In this document: in pieces, positions 42,644 through 55,800 of the stretch
How positions within the stretch are numbered: the stretch's first letter is position 1
Layout: each line of letters begins with the position of its first letter
DNA from: Onthophagus taurus
Lineage: Eukaryota > Arthropoda > Insecta > Coleoptera > Scarabaeidae
DNA: 64,000 bases
Direction of reading: 5' to 3'
NCBI RefSeq assembly: GCF_036711975.1
Contig: NC_091975.1
Coordinates: 3,102,501-3,166,500, forward strand
The notes under the pieces: generated by a model
Databases searched by the model: none
Told to the model about the DNA's origin: nothing
The model's input: the letters and a program-made list of their open reading frames with translations, nothing else
Program-made: the position numbers and the translations under genes

Positions 42644-45440
42644 ATGAAATTCGATAAAATCTGTAGGGTGTGTTTAATAGAAAAAACTGCTCTAAAACCG
42701 ATTTTTAATGCATGTATTCCAAACATGTTAATGAGTTGTGCTGCTATTCAGGTATTAATTTTTAATGTTCAAATCAAATTAATTAAATTTTAATAAAAAT
42801 CTAGGTTATCGAAGGAGATGGTTTACCCCATCAAATATGCACTCAATGCTTACAAACTGTAAATCGTTCCTACACATTTAAAACTCAATGCGAAAAATCC
42901 GATGGTATTCTACGACAATACATCAATATTATCCCTTTGGAAACCACTCAAAGTATTATATCCGACGATAAAAACGACCACATATTTAGTTCCACTGAAG
43001 TTTTACAACAAAGTTCGATTTTTAACGATATTTTTGATGATGCCGAAACGCATTCTTTAGTCGATAACTTCACTTCGCAAAATTCAGGTAAATAGAAATT
43101 TAAATTAATTTATTTCAAATAAATTATTTTTAATGATAGATCTTGCGGAAACAATGCAAAGTTTACGTACAATTGCTGAACAATGTTTACCGGCAACTTG
43201 GGAAAATGAACAAAATTTATCAACAGAAAATGTAACCACGACATGCGATGGTTTTAATTTAGAACAATTATATAAGTGCCAATTTTGTGAGGAAATATTT
43301 AAAGATGAATGGAGTTTAGGTGAACACATAAAAGTTCATACAGGTCAAGCTAAATATTATTGTGAAATGTGTGGTAAAGAATGTAACACCCCTTCAGCAT
43401 TAGAAAATCATTTACATGTTCATACATTAGATAGAAGTATTGATCGGGTTGTTGAAAAAAAGAAAATAAGTTATACATGTAATGTAAGAAAATTTAAATT
43501 AAAACATAAATCATATTTATTTGCCTGAAATAATTTTAGTTATGTGGTAAAGAATTTCCTGATGTTAAAACATTAAAGAGACATTATAGAGATGAGCACA
43601 CTGAAGAAAATAATTTATTAGAACGAAAATACGTTTGCAGTATTTGTGGAAAACGTTATAAACAAAATAAACTGCTAATTATCCATATGAGATCACACAC
43701 TGGTGAACGACCACTTAACTGTGACATTTGCGGTAAAAGCTTTTCATTGCCCAGTTCATTACACAAGCACAAATTAATCCATAACGAAATTAAAAAGCAC
43801 AAATGTAATTTATGTGGAAAATCTTTTCATCAAAATTCTAACTTAAACGCACATATTCGTACTCATACAGGAGAGAAACCCTTCGTTTGTAATATATGTG
43901 ATAAAAGATGTTCTACAAATGTTCATTTAGAGATTCATTTGCGCTCTCATACTGGATTAAAACCTTATCAATGTTTAAAATGTGATTGTGCTTTTACCAG
44001 TAAGTTTTTTAACTTTTCTATACTCTATTTTTTAATTCGAAGGACTAAAATAAAAAGTCACGTTTACACAATGTAATTTTTCAAAGCTATTTTTTGGCGG
44101 TAGTTTTAAAACCAGAGAATATTTTAAGTAAACTGTAGTTACGAATTTAATTACTTATTTGTTTAAACATAATAAAAGCCAGGGCGTACCTACTTACTTT
44201 GTCCTAAAGTCCCTAGATTATCAAAGTACTGCGGTTTGTCACCATTTTGGCTCGAAAATTAAGCGGGAAATTTAAAACTGTCGTTCTGTTGATAAAATTA
44301 CACCAAATTTCCTTTCTTTTTTTTTTCTCGTGGTACTCTAAAGAGTCTAAAGCCCTTCTTACTGCAATTTTTGCAACTCCAAAAGCAACAAGACGGCATT
44401 ATTACACATGTACTTTTTGGAAATAAGTGGTGACGTGCACTGACAAAGTTACACGGGCTTCATGAACCGGCGTACTTTGATAATCTAGGGACTTTACTTT
44501 GACCCACATAAAATGCAACATGTCAATATAATTTGACATTACAGTAAAACCTCGATATAATGCCTGGCATACACGAGCCTAGTTTTGTAAGCTAGGATAG
44601 CAAGCTAGTGCATCTATCTTCGTGTATACAAAACTAGCCTTATTCCAGGCTAGTTTAATAGCTTGCTGTTCTATTTTTAAAGCTAGTAAGCTTCCGCCAC
44701 CGCTAATTTTGCTGTCCTGGCTTGGGTTTAGCTTCGTGTGGCCGAGGAAGCTGGTATCCAAGCTAGTATCACGGACGTGTTGTACCGTCAACCGTCTGCA
44801 ATCGTACTGGCTTGGCTGACTTAAAATTACTGATATCATGTAAACAGCTCTAGCATCTTCCAAGAGAGGGCAGCAAACTAGGACAGTTATCTAGCTTATC
44901 TAGCTTGCCAATAGCTACCCTTCTTTTTGCCGCTCCAATTTGAAAACACTCCTCCGAATTAAAAAATAGAGTATTATATAATTAAATTACAATATTTTTC
45001 ATTTTTAGCTCAAGGTCAATTAAAAAAGCACAATTTAAGACACACGGGTGAACTTCCTTATAAATGTTGGCATTGTGGGAAAGCTTTTCGACAAAAAGAT
45101 ACCCGAGATACCCACGTGAGATATCACACTGGGGATAGACCGTATGCCTGCTCTTTTTGTCCGAAAAAGTATATCGCAGCAAGTCATTTACGGGTAAATG
45201 AATAATAATGTTTTTTATTTTTTTTTTAAATTTCATAAATTTTAGGTTCATATGAAAACTCATACAGGTTTGCGAAAATTTCAATGCAATATTTGTTGTA
45301 AATCGTTTACAGAATCGAAAACGTTAAAAACCCACATTATGACTCACACTGGGCAGAAGAGATTTCATTGCAATGTTTGCGGAAAAGGTTTTATTCAACA
45401 AGGAGCTTTTAATGTACACATTAGAAACTGTCATATTTAA
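42644..45440 (+). CDS. ZAD-type zinc finger protein with 12 C2H2 fingers (524 aa)
   Basis: Six exons, 42644-42751, 42805-43087, 43140-43483, 43540-43999, 45009-45193 and 45246-45440, join in frame to 524 residues. The N-terminus is a zinc-finger-associated domain with CRVC (7-10) and CTQC (48-51), an insect-expanded dimerisation module. A linker of about 100 residues is followed by twelve C2H2 fingers, several joined by the usual TGE(K/R)P linker (for example YVCSICGKRYKQNKLLIIH, HKCNLCGKSFHQNSNLNAH and FHCNVCGKGFIQQGAFNVH). Fingers 3, 8 and 10 are split by introns. It is expected to be a nuclear DNA-binding regulator or architectural protein; its target is unknown. It starts only 207 bp after the succinyl-CoA ligase stop on the same strand. 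Intron 4 (1 kb) contains a MITE and an AAGCTAG-rich segment. Confidence 0.92.
44199..44502. mobile_element. ~300 bp MITE in intron 4 of the ZAD gene
   Basis: Perfect 24 bp inverted ends, 44206-44229 and 44472-44495, contain AAAGTCCCTAGATTATCAAA and its reverse complement. Similarity extends outward less perfectly (CTTTGTCCT and TACTTTGACC). No coding capacity. Exact outer ends and target duplication are uncertain. Confidence 0.75.
44514..44566 (+). repeat. Transposon-end-like repeat, copy 1 (also at 46127)
   Basis: ATGCAACATGTCAATATAAT followed by TTGACATTACAGTAAAACCT and CGATATAA recurs almost exactly at 46127-46175. The segment CAGTAAAACCTCGAYATAA looks like the terminus of a Tc1/mariner/pogo-type element preceded by TA. 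The family assignment is inference. Confidence 0.6.
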
Positions 45441-46126
45441 TAAGTAAGTTTTATTACAACTGTGTCGTAAAGGTGGGTTGGTATAATTATTAATTACATT
45501 CCATGAACTTCAAAGTTTTATATGAACATTTTTGTGCAAGTAAATTCTTAGCGTTCTCTAAGATTTTATATTTTCCTTTCTCTCAATTATTTCCATTTAC
45601 CCATTTCACAGATTCTTAATGTTTAAGGATATACATCTAAATGTGTTTAATTAACTTGGCCAAGATGCTAAGTTTGGGTATAATTTATCTGGATAGTTGT
45701 TCTTCCTCTAAATCATGTTTCCTATGAACAAATCCAACGTTCGATTGGATTCATCCTCAAATGATTGGAGTAGAACAAAATCCTTTAAGTTCAAAACCCC
45801 GAAAACCCTTAAAATTCAGAAGTATCCTCAATCATTAAATAAAGCAGAAACCTGCGAGGTTCCTACAACTTCTGAAATCTGATAAACATCTGCAAAGTCC
45901 GAAACAACTCCTTTAATAAATGAGTTGAATAACGCAACACTGAAGCTCCGTCAGAAATGGCAGAATCAAGTTCCCAAGCTTTAGAGTTAGAACGGAATGA
46001 CGACTGAAGTAATAGGTGAAGTAGAAGAGTTCCAGTATATTAGTTCTTTGGTATAGGCATTAATGTCAATTCGCTTGGGCAATTACTGAGGAACTTTCAC
46101 GCGCATAAAGTAACTGCGCAATATAT

Positions 46127-46175
46127 GCAACATGTCAATATATTTTGACATTACAGTAAAACCTCGACATAACGG
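46127..46175 (+). repeat. Transposon-end-like repeat, copy 2 (also at 44514)
   Basis: Direct copy of 44514-44566, differing at a few positions. Both copies end in CAGTAAAACCTCGAYATAA. Confidence 0.6.
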
Positions 46176-46240
46176 ATCAATACGGGGATTGTTATAGCTC
46201 AATAAAAATATACAACAATCTATCGCTGAACAACAAATAA

Positions 46241-46350
46241 AACTTAACTAACACTAGACCTAGAACTAGGATCATTCGGGTTTAGCCGTCTTGAGAGAAG
46301 TGCGGCTAAACCCGAATGTTTCTAGTTCTTGGTCTAGTATTAGTTCTAGT
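46241..46350. repeat. Long hairpin with perfect 16 bp core and CTAGAACTA flanks
   Basis: CATTCGGGTTTAGCCG (46273-46288) and its exact reverse complement (46303-46318) enclose a 14 bp loop. Outside the core the arms continue less perfectly with CTAGAACTA / TAGTTCTAG words for about 30 bp on each side. The GC content of the core stands out in this AT-rich region. Confidence 0.85.
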
Positions 46351-46545
46351 TTTACACTAGCACTGTCACTAGAACTAACACAAGACCTAGAGAAAATAAG
46401 ATTAAGTAAAGAGATGAGAATAAATAAATAATGTAATCAAGAGACGTCTTCTCGTCTACATCAATACCCAAAAGCCATCCATTCCGTTTCTTACGTAACG
46501 AACAACCCCCTTTCGGTAGTTTCTATGTATACAGAGTTATCGATT

Positions 46546-46879
46546 CTTTTTTCCAGGGGCGTCCTCCTCGGATCGAAAATGTTTTAGAGCGGCGCGGCAA
46601 ACGCGCGCGCGCTCTTTGTCATCCAACGGGTATCGTCGCCGCGACCCGTTAGGAGGGGGCCCGCGCGGTCGCCGTCCCTGCCCGAATCGACTACTTCGGC
46701 GCAAAACTGGCAGAGCGGAGTCGCGCCTCGCGTAGTGTGCACAGAACGACCCGGGGTTTCTTTTTTTTTTATTAAAAAAAATACACTTCTCGAAGAACGT
46801 ATTAAACGAACCCGTGTGAATAAAACGTCTTTTATCGACGTCGATTAAGTCGATTCAAAGGAAAAACTCAGTTGAAGAG
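46546..46879 (+). promoter_or_regulatory. CpG-rich promoter region and 5' leader of Cow
   Basis: From about 46555 to 46750 the sequence becomes sharply GC- and CpG-rich (for example GGCGCGGCAAACGCGCGCGC), in a genome that is otherwise AT-rich. It ends shortly before the Cow start codon at 46880. This is the expected position for the promoter and 5' untranslated region. No single TATA box was assigned; an initiator-like TCAGTT lies at 46868, but it is too near the ATG to be trusted as the start site. Confidence 0.55.
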
Positions 46880-49800
46880 ATGCGGTTCGCCGCGGTGGTG
46901 TTGGTCGCGTCCGTCGTCTTGGCGGTCGGAAGCGCCGAGGGCAAACGCAAGAGGAAGTTTGACGGAGACTTCGAGTTCGCCGAAGAGGTGCGTGTTGCCT
47001 TTTAGTTCTTTCTTCTTTTCGTTTTCGATCAGTTCTATGTACCACTCTGTGGTTACGGTGGCAGCAGCGGCGGCGGCGGCGGCGACTCCTCTTTTAGAAC
47101 TGTAGAACCAAACCAACCCGTGTACCTGTCGAGCAGGTTTTCTTCGTTTGGAGGACGCGGTCGCTACAGATTCTTTTCTTCTTCGGTATCTTTGACATCT
47201 TTTCGATACTTTACCTGAAGAATTTCAAAAAAGAAATAAAAATGTTTTTTCCTTTTTTGATTTTATGTTTATTTAATACCTCTTTAAATTGGTAAAATTT
47301 TGAAGCAGAAAAGAATTAATATAATTGATGTTGTATTTTGCAGGATTTTTTTCAAGCATTGTTAATCACCCTGTATATTAAATATGGTCTATATTCTACC
47401 TATTATTTATAAACATTGACGTTTCTAACAATGTTATCGCCTGACCTAACAACGGATATAATCTGGAAATAGTTTAACACAAAAGAAGATTTCGTTGAAG
47501 AATATGACATTACATTACATAAATCTATTAACTCTAACCTAAAATGCGAAATGACAGTTCAAACATAACTTAGTATATCTATCTGTCAAATTTCAAAATG
47601 TCAACTTAAAAGGTTTTTATTAAATTTGCAATTGAGGTCAAAAATTAAAAAAAAAAATTAAGAGGAAACTTGCGGTGTTGATAAAAAATTATCGCACATC
47701 CTCTTGTAACCACGAAATCTGTTATTTAGAAAATACTGATGAAGTGTAATTTAATACGGATCACTTAGTATTTAGCTCTTCTCGGACAACCCGAGCCGAT
47801 AATGATAATGCTTTCTTTTGAATTAACTTACAGTAAATAAGACCGTCATAAAACGTCGCGGTTTAGGTCACATAGAAAGAGCAAATCTATAAAATCTCCT
47901 ATTAAGGCCTCATGAGTCATTATTATTTTTCAATTCTTGGGTTGGACGGTGCAAAAAAGGTGCGGAATCATCGATAATTATAATACATGTGTAGTGCATG
48001 TAATGATAATAATGGAATTGTAATTGCATGCCGTCAAATCATTTTTCTGTTTTAACCATCTATTAAGGATAGATGGCACACCTTGAAAAAAAGAGTTTGA
48101 CCCATATTTTTATTTGTATTCGAACCAGGTAGATTTTTAAGGCATTTTTACCTGGCATCTTTTAAATTTAATATCTCAAAAGCTCTTCTGATACAATTTG
48201 AAATAATGTTAATAACTTAATTATAACAGTTAATCATTTAGTAATTTTTATTAATTGTTAAAAGTGAAATTGGCGAAGAATAATAAAAAAGGCCCCACCA
48301 AAACTACTTTCCACATATAGTATCGATCGAAGTGGAACTGCGGGGAAGGCAGTTTAGGTTTCAACTTGTACGAACCGGATTCAAAATTGTTTTAATAATC
48401 GCAAAGAAACAATAATTTCAGTTCAATCCCCGTTAAGATTAATATTATCTTTTATATTTATTATGTAAGTTAAACGCATTAAACGAGGAAATATCCCCTG
48501 GGTGCAATTGTGGTAAATAACCAGCGACCGGAATTCCGTTGCAATATTAGGTTAAGGTTGTCCAATTTGATCACTCCCTCTACTTCGCTTTGTATTACTT
48601 TGTATCACTTTATATAGTTCTTATTGTGTTGAAAATCAGGTCGACGCATCGACCGAGGAAATTTCCGTCGTAAAATCAAAAGAACCATTTAAAAAAATTT
48701 AAATAGGGGTTTCTTTCAAAATGAAAAATGATTCGTGCCGTAGGTTTTGTTTGGACGAGCGAGAGCGAGTTATTTTTAAACAATCGAAAGTGTTGTTGGA
48801 ATGCACCTTCGTTGCCGTTACGGCCCCACCGCAACTACTGCAGGCTCACTCGCTTCTTGGGATTCGGGGGCTTATACAATTGCAGTTACTTCACTGTATT
48901 CGCACCTGACTTTACGTTTTTATCTCTCTTGTGACCTTTTATATTTAAATCTTTTTCCTCAGAGAATTTCGCGGCGAAACTTTTTCCCTAAAATCTATTT
49001 AGTTCTAAAATATGCATCGATTCGAGATGATAAAGTTCTGCTTCGGTCGTAATTATGTTAGTTCACTCGGTAAATAATTAAAAAAAGTTGTGTATACTAC
49101 AATAGCAGCTGGGGGAAAATCGGGTGTGAGTAGTTTCCGATGGAATTCCGGTACGATTTCGCGCCGCAATTTGTCGATTCATTACCCCGGAATTAAAATC
49201 CACTTTTTTCTTTCACCGGATGGCGCATAATTCCCGAATTAAACGGTTGATTTACGTGCGAGAGCTTTTCGGTTCATTTTAATATTGATTTTATCCACCA
49301 CCGGATATCACTTTTTCGGGGGTATTAACTTTATTAATCCAAATGAAATTATGGTATTATACTGTTATTTTTGTGATATTAAATATGTATTCTTTTCAAT
49401 CATTATTTATTCCTTGAAAAGTTTTGGCAACTTTCTTCGGATTACCGACTTACTTCCTTTTTGCTCGTCTAACTTTTACGATACCGCGTCGAAAAGTTTT
49501 CCACGGGTTTGGATATAAAGTATCTCTCGCCTCTTTTCGATATTATTTTTTTTTGGTACGGATTTTTATCAGCTTTTCATGCTAAACCACCGCCTGTTTT
49601 ATTCTCCCAGTTTCTCTCTTTTATAAAAGAATTCCGGAAAAGTTTTCAACGTTATAACATTAACCGGCGTAACACTGACATCGTTTAAATTAACGCTAAT
49701 TGCGTTTCTATTATGGTGTTATCTCACACGGGATGGGATAAACACGGGTATTATCTCATTTCCCTTTATTAACTCATACTTTTTTGCACTATAATCCCGT

Positions 49801-52800
49801 TTATATGAAAAATAAATGAAAACTTTCAATCATCTTTGTGTAAATTTGGTTAAATCAGGTATCTGATACCAAATCTAGTACTTATCGATATTATTAGTTG
49901 TTAGCTCATCTCTTAGTTGTAGTACGACGGTAAATACGATTTTGCAATTACCTGCATCCTAGTTATTAATTTTGTGGATTATGTAGGATGTAGCGGCTGT
50001 TCGGATTTCGATGCTATTCCTTATTAGAATATTATCCTTTGCCTCGATGATGTATTGATTGTTGCCAGTGAAAGTATTGCTGAGTATACTCACTATTTAA
50101 AATTACTATTAGTGTATGATATGGGTTGATACTAAGTTGCCTTGAGATACAACTGCTTCTATTTTGTTGCAGTTGGGTTAAGTGTTGGGCCAATTAAATG
50201 GTATAATTGTGGAACTATGATAATAACGACACGTATACGCGTATGTCGTTAATGAAATGACTCAAAGACTCACTATGACTATTATTTCACACATTATTTC
50301 TTTCCATAAATCTCATCATCCATCTCAAACTTTGTAACCACTCTTAACAACATCACCAGATGATTTCAATACGCCAATGGGCGTCCCTCATCTTGCGCAT
50401 TTTTCCAGCTTTACTCCTTCTCCTTAGCTCTTGCTAGTTACTGCACCAAATGAAGGTGTCAAATCTACAAGTAGAATATCTACATACATTACTAGTTTCA
50501 ATACAAATATATTATCTATTGTCCCCCTTGTTCCTCTTCTAAGACCTAATTTTACATGCGGAAAAACATTTATTTCCTTCACTTTTTTTCCTTGATCATT
50601 CTTCTATAACGCCTATATATATAAATATTTACATCCTGCACTTATCAGTTTTTCTCTTCTACTGCTTTTCTTCTGTTCAAACCTAACCATTATCTCCATC
50701 AATTACAGAAATCATAAATTTTCTTGAAATTATTGATAATAATAAAAATTGATGTAAAAAAAAGTGATAATTGTTCTATTTACAATAGTTATTTAAATGA
50801 AATAAATTTAGACCTTACCAAATGTAGTAAATCCACTGCAGTAGTGTATATACATAAGTCGTTGAATTATCGATTTTAGTTGAGGAGAACGAAGAGAGAC
50901 GGAAGATGAAGTCTCTAGAGCAGAGAGTAGAAGGGAGTCTTTGTAGATTGCACAACGTGAAGCCTAGAAAAGTTCTAATACCAACGTAATCCGCGAGATA
51001 GGATGTTGTAGTTTCAGTCTTTTGCCAATCCAAGCGTAACAACAATACGTTTTGTTGTAGTATTAAATTGAAAATTTTCCGCGAATCGATGCGATATTTG
51101 GATTTGTTGGCAGGAATTTTCCGGGAAAACGTCTCCATTTAATGTCCTCGAGGATAGATGCGTCTACATCCCCCCAACTATCGCTCCTTTTAACCCCCCC
51201 TATACATTCATTTCGATGGGGCTCCATTTGGATCCAAGTCAAGATTTTATTCCAACAATAATCATTGGAAATGCGGAAAGAAAAATAGGACTTTTCGTAT
51301 CCGACTTTTTGATTTTATGGATTAACAAAGTTTTTCTTTCTGTTTCGTAAAACTTTTGTTCTTTGCGGTTTTTGAAAAAAAGAAATAATAAAATTGTTTT
51401 CATTCGTTTCTTTCAAACTCGTTTCTTGAGCCCTTTTTACCGTAGAAAAGGAACTTTGCTTTTCGCCGAGCAAGAGAAACGAAGAGGAAAAAGAACAAGT
51501 TTCAACAGCACCACTTCAAATAGTTTACTTTAATTAACTGACCCTCTACAGTTGATGGTGGTCTTTGTAGAAGACTTCTTCTCGCTTCGTTTACTCCCGT
51601 AGTTCATAGAATGAGACGGATTCTTCTTGAAGTTTTCCGTTTTTTTTTGTTTTAATGTGGTTTAAAAAAGTTTTTTAAAGAAATCACGTTTTTGACTTTT
51701 TTTTTGTTATTGCAGGATGATGTTAAATCAACAAAATCATCGGGAGAAAAGAAACGATGGATTCATGATCCAACAAGTAAGTACAAAATCATTAATTTGC
51801 AATTATTATTAGTTTAAGTAAAAGAAAACATAAAACTCCTTCGTTTAGATGTTCAAAAAGAAACAATAAAACGTTGTTGTAACAATGGGGTTGATTGTTA
51901 ACTGTGGGCAAGAGAAAATGGAATAATCCGCTTCCCTTCATCTCTTTGTGTTGTTTAAATGTGGTAGAAATTGAAAATGTTTTTGAGGAGAAGAGCACAA
52001 GATAAATAGCGCGGACAAAAGAGTGGTTTAAAACCAAACAGAAGCAAAACAAAGAGAATACAAGAAAAAGAAAAGGGGGTTATCTATAAATTGAAAACAA
52101 ACAAATCTTTTTCTCTAGCTTAAACAAAATAAAAAATGGATTAAAATTATCTTTTAATTGAAACATCGCAATTTTAGAGTTAAATTTAATACCAAAAAAG
52201 ATTTATGCTTTAAGAAACGGAGAGTTGAGAGAACCCGCCCTCTTAAGAAATTCAATTAATAGTTAAAGAGGTCACTTCCGGTTTCACTCCCACTTCCCCT
52301 TTCCCCCCTTGTCGCAAATCGACGACGATTCATTATGAAGTTTGCAGGAGGCGCGCAATCAATGGGTTTGCAAATAGCTTCATTGTCAATCCTGACCTGT
52401 CAAACTCAGGATAACTAATGAAGCTCGCTAGAATCCGATTTCGAAACCATTTAAATCCCAAAATCGGATAAGTTTGAAATCGAAATTGCTTCTACGGTCA
52501 AATCCGGCACGAAAATGGAGTTGTTAACGAATAAAATAACTAAAAAAAGGGGAAAAGGAACGAAACGGGAAACGGATACAATTGTCTTCGAGTGAATCGT
52601 TGAAAAAGCTATAAATACGTCTCTGTATAAATTAGGTGGGAAGGAGATTTATTATCCCATTTGGATCGTAAATCTTATCCGCATGCCAAAAAATAAAAAC
52701 AAGACATCCTTATTTTCATCCATTTTGATCTCTTCTTTTAAGCATTTTCTTATGTCGGTATAAACCGGAAGTTTTAGATTTATATATTTATTATAAATAC

Positions 52801-55800
52801 CGATCGATTATTTTTTCTTTTCCAGGCGATCTTTGTAGACCGTTAAATTGCAAGAAAAAAGAAATGTGTTTACTTGAAGATGCTTTTACGGCGGTTTGCG
52901 TTTCCAAGAAGGAATTACAAAAAAACGGGTACTTATTCTTAATTTCAACAATTTCTCATTGTTTTTAATAAAATTATTATTAGTGACGTTGTAATACCGA
53001 AATCAATGGCTCAAATTGAAGATAGAAAACGATTAGAAACCCGAAATGGAGGTGGTGAAGAAACGGATGACGATGTCTTTTACGATACTGAAGATGATTC
53101 AGACGATGATGAAACCGAAGAGGATCTAAGCGATTCAATAACGTGAGTAATAATAATAATGAAGTATTTGTTTTTAAAAATTTCCACCTATATTTCTACT
53201 CTTCTGACCTAATAATAAAATACGAGGCAATCTGGGTAAAATTTGCTACCGTCGAGGGGACTACTTTTCTACCTACCCCCCATCAAAATGCAAATGATTT
53301 TATTTCTGACGGAATTCTTGAGAAGTAAAAAAGACGGGTTTCTTCTTATTACCTTTTTTTCGTTTTACTAACTTTTAGGAAAAGGAAAAGACAGGATCGA
53401 GGAGAGGAAAAGGGGCGAATTAGCGACCGTAAGAGCCACTAGAAGTTGGGGAACGAATTAAATCTTTCGCTTCTTTCTTTTTTACTCCGTTCTCCCGAAA
53501 AACTCGTCAACATCTAATTAAAGGAAACTTTTCGTTTTCAAAAATCTTCTTCAAAAAATTTAATTAAAAGTGTTTAAAAGTATTTTTATACAATTAATTG
53601 TCACCTGTAATTTTTACATTTTCCAACATTTTTTGCATGGAGGTCATTAATCTCAGTGAACAGAACTGATTTTTCCTAACCAACCTGGCATTGCACAGTG
53701 TTTATGACCTTACCCAATATTTTTGCATGGTGGTCATTAACCGCAGTAAACAAAGCAGACCTTTCTCAGTCTTCCTTGCATTGCGCAACGTCCTTATTCT
53801 TATCAAACATTATTTACAGATTATTGCCTTGGTAAGTATAACTATGCCTTCTTGATGATGATGAAACACTCTTTACCTTCTAAGAACAAAGTGTTACGCA
53901 TATACAACTATTACGTATCATCAATGGGGTGAACACAACATTCCAAATACAAGTCTAATCATTAGTACCATAGACATGCTTTAATAATTACAACCACTAA
54001 TTTAGACAGGGTATAGAATTCTGCGAGATGATGGTACGAGAGTCGATCATGTTGTATTAAAGCTTAATCACTCTCGTTGAAGTCGAATATCTTATCATTA
54101 TTTTTCATTAAGTTATTTCCCTTTTGGATTTCTAAACCAGATATTTGGTTTAGCCCAAATTAAGTTGTTAACTTACCTTTCAAAGTATGTAGTTACCCAA
54201 ATCCCACAAATAGATTCTCCACGAACTGATGGCAGGAAAAATTGAAAATTTCGTTTCAATCCCAAAACCTAAAATATAAGAAAACTTGAGTGAATAAAAC
54301 GATACATTTATAACACTATAATTTTGATAGTAAAATAAAATTATTTCCTTTCCAAAAAAAATATATATTTATTACAATTTCTTCTCTATCACCCACAAAA
54401 AAATTACTTTCTTTCTCCTAAAAGCACATAATTAATCATCCCACTTTACGGTTTTTTTTTTTTATAAGCCATTTTTCTTGCTCGAACCGATATCATCGCG
54501 CCCCTTTTCTTTTTTGCGTGCCATGATAAATTATTCGATGGCGGCTAGAAATTTCCGTGTAAAAACGAGAAAAAAAATGAAAGGGGAAAAATGGAAAGAG
54601 ATGAAGATGGGGTTGAAAAACAGATTGGCTCGTGGCCCGTATACAATAGTATAAAATTCGATTTTCCCCCTTTTACAATCTCTCCTTTCTTCCATCTTTT
54701 ATATCTCGATATATGTGCGAATGAATGGCTTCTGCGGAAAATTGGCGTGAAATTTAAATTTTTGGAACACATCCTGAATTTAAGATGAGCAAAACGCTGA
54801 TATGTTATAGTACAAATTTTTCGTTTTGTTAGAGAATTGGACAAAACGTTTCGTTTAAGTAAATCCAATTATTGTTATGAAGATGAAGCCTTTCAAATTC
54901 ATTTTTTAAGTTATTTTTTTTCTTTTTTAGGTGTAAACCATGTCCAGTAGTGAAACCAACGTTTCTTTGCGGTTCCGATAATCGAACATATTCATCTTTA
55001 TGCCGATTGGATTATCACAACTGTATTCATCATACAAATATACGGGTGGGATGTAAAGGTTTTTGCCCGTGTAAAACTGAGACGACAGACGTTCATTTAC
55101 GCAAAAAACAACGTCAGCAAGAACGTCTAAACTCATTTATGAATAAATACAAAGCGACTTTAGATAAAAGCGGAACAAATTCCGGTTCGATAACCGTAGG
55201 GAAACCAGCGCCATCATCAAAATCAGATTCGGTTTATACATTTACTCCACAAGATTTTAAATACGAAAATAAACATTATAAATATATAAAATACACGAAA
55301 TTCAATAAAGATAATAACGGTTATTTATATTCTTCTTCTTCTGATGATAAAGATAAAATTTATAATGAAGTAATTGATAATAAATTATTTAATAACAATT
55401 TAAATATGATCCCCGCTACACCCCCAGCCAAAGAATGTTCCGTTTCCGCTTTACAATCGATGGGGAATCGATTACTCGATTGGTTCTCCGTGATAATGGC
55501 CGATTCGTCGAAAAGACGGAGAAATAGAAATAAATCGAAAAAGGGAATCGCGATTTATTTCCCCCCGGTTTGTAAGGGCGAAGTGCGGTGGATGTTTCAA
55601 CATTTAGATTTAAACGGTGACGGCCGGTTGAATTTACAAGAATTATACGATTTAGAACACGATCAGAACGAGGTATGTTTGAAACCGTTTTTACAACAAT
55701 GTGATGTCAACAGGGATTTTAACGTGACACCGAACGAATGGTGTCGATGTTTTCAACGAACTGAACGACCGTGTGCTGCTGTTAAACGCAAAATTACCCC

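Larger units (their letters stand above)
45441..46545. other. Intergenic between the ZAD gene and Cow
   Basis: No intact gene. A stretch near 46010-46100 translates on the plus strand to EEFQYISSLV, faintly like a LINE reverse-transcriptase motif, but this is too weak to call. The repeat copy at 46127-46175 and a hairpin at 46241-46350 are listed separately. Confidence 0.4.

Noticed and set aside
45960-46100. Possible LINE reverse-transcriptase remnant (EEFQYISSLV)
   Set aside because: Only about ten residues resemble the motif, with stops directly after; not enough to call.
46845-47116. Arginine-rich minus-strand frames over the Cow start
   Set aside because: By-product of GC-rich coding and promoter sequence of Cow exon 1.
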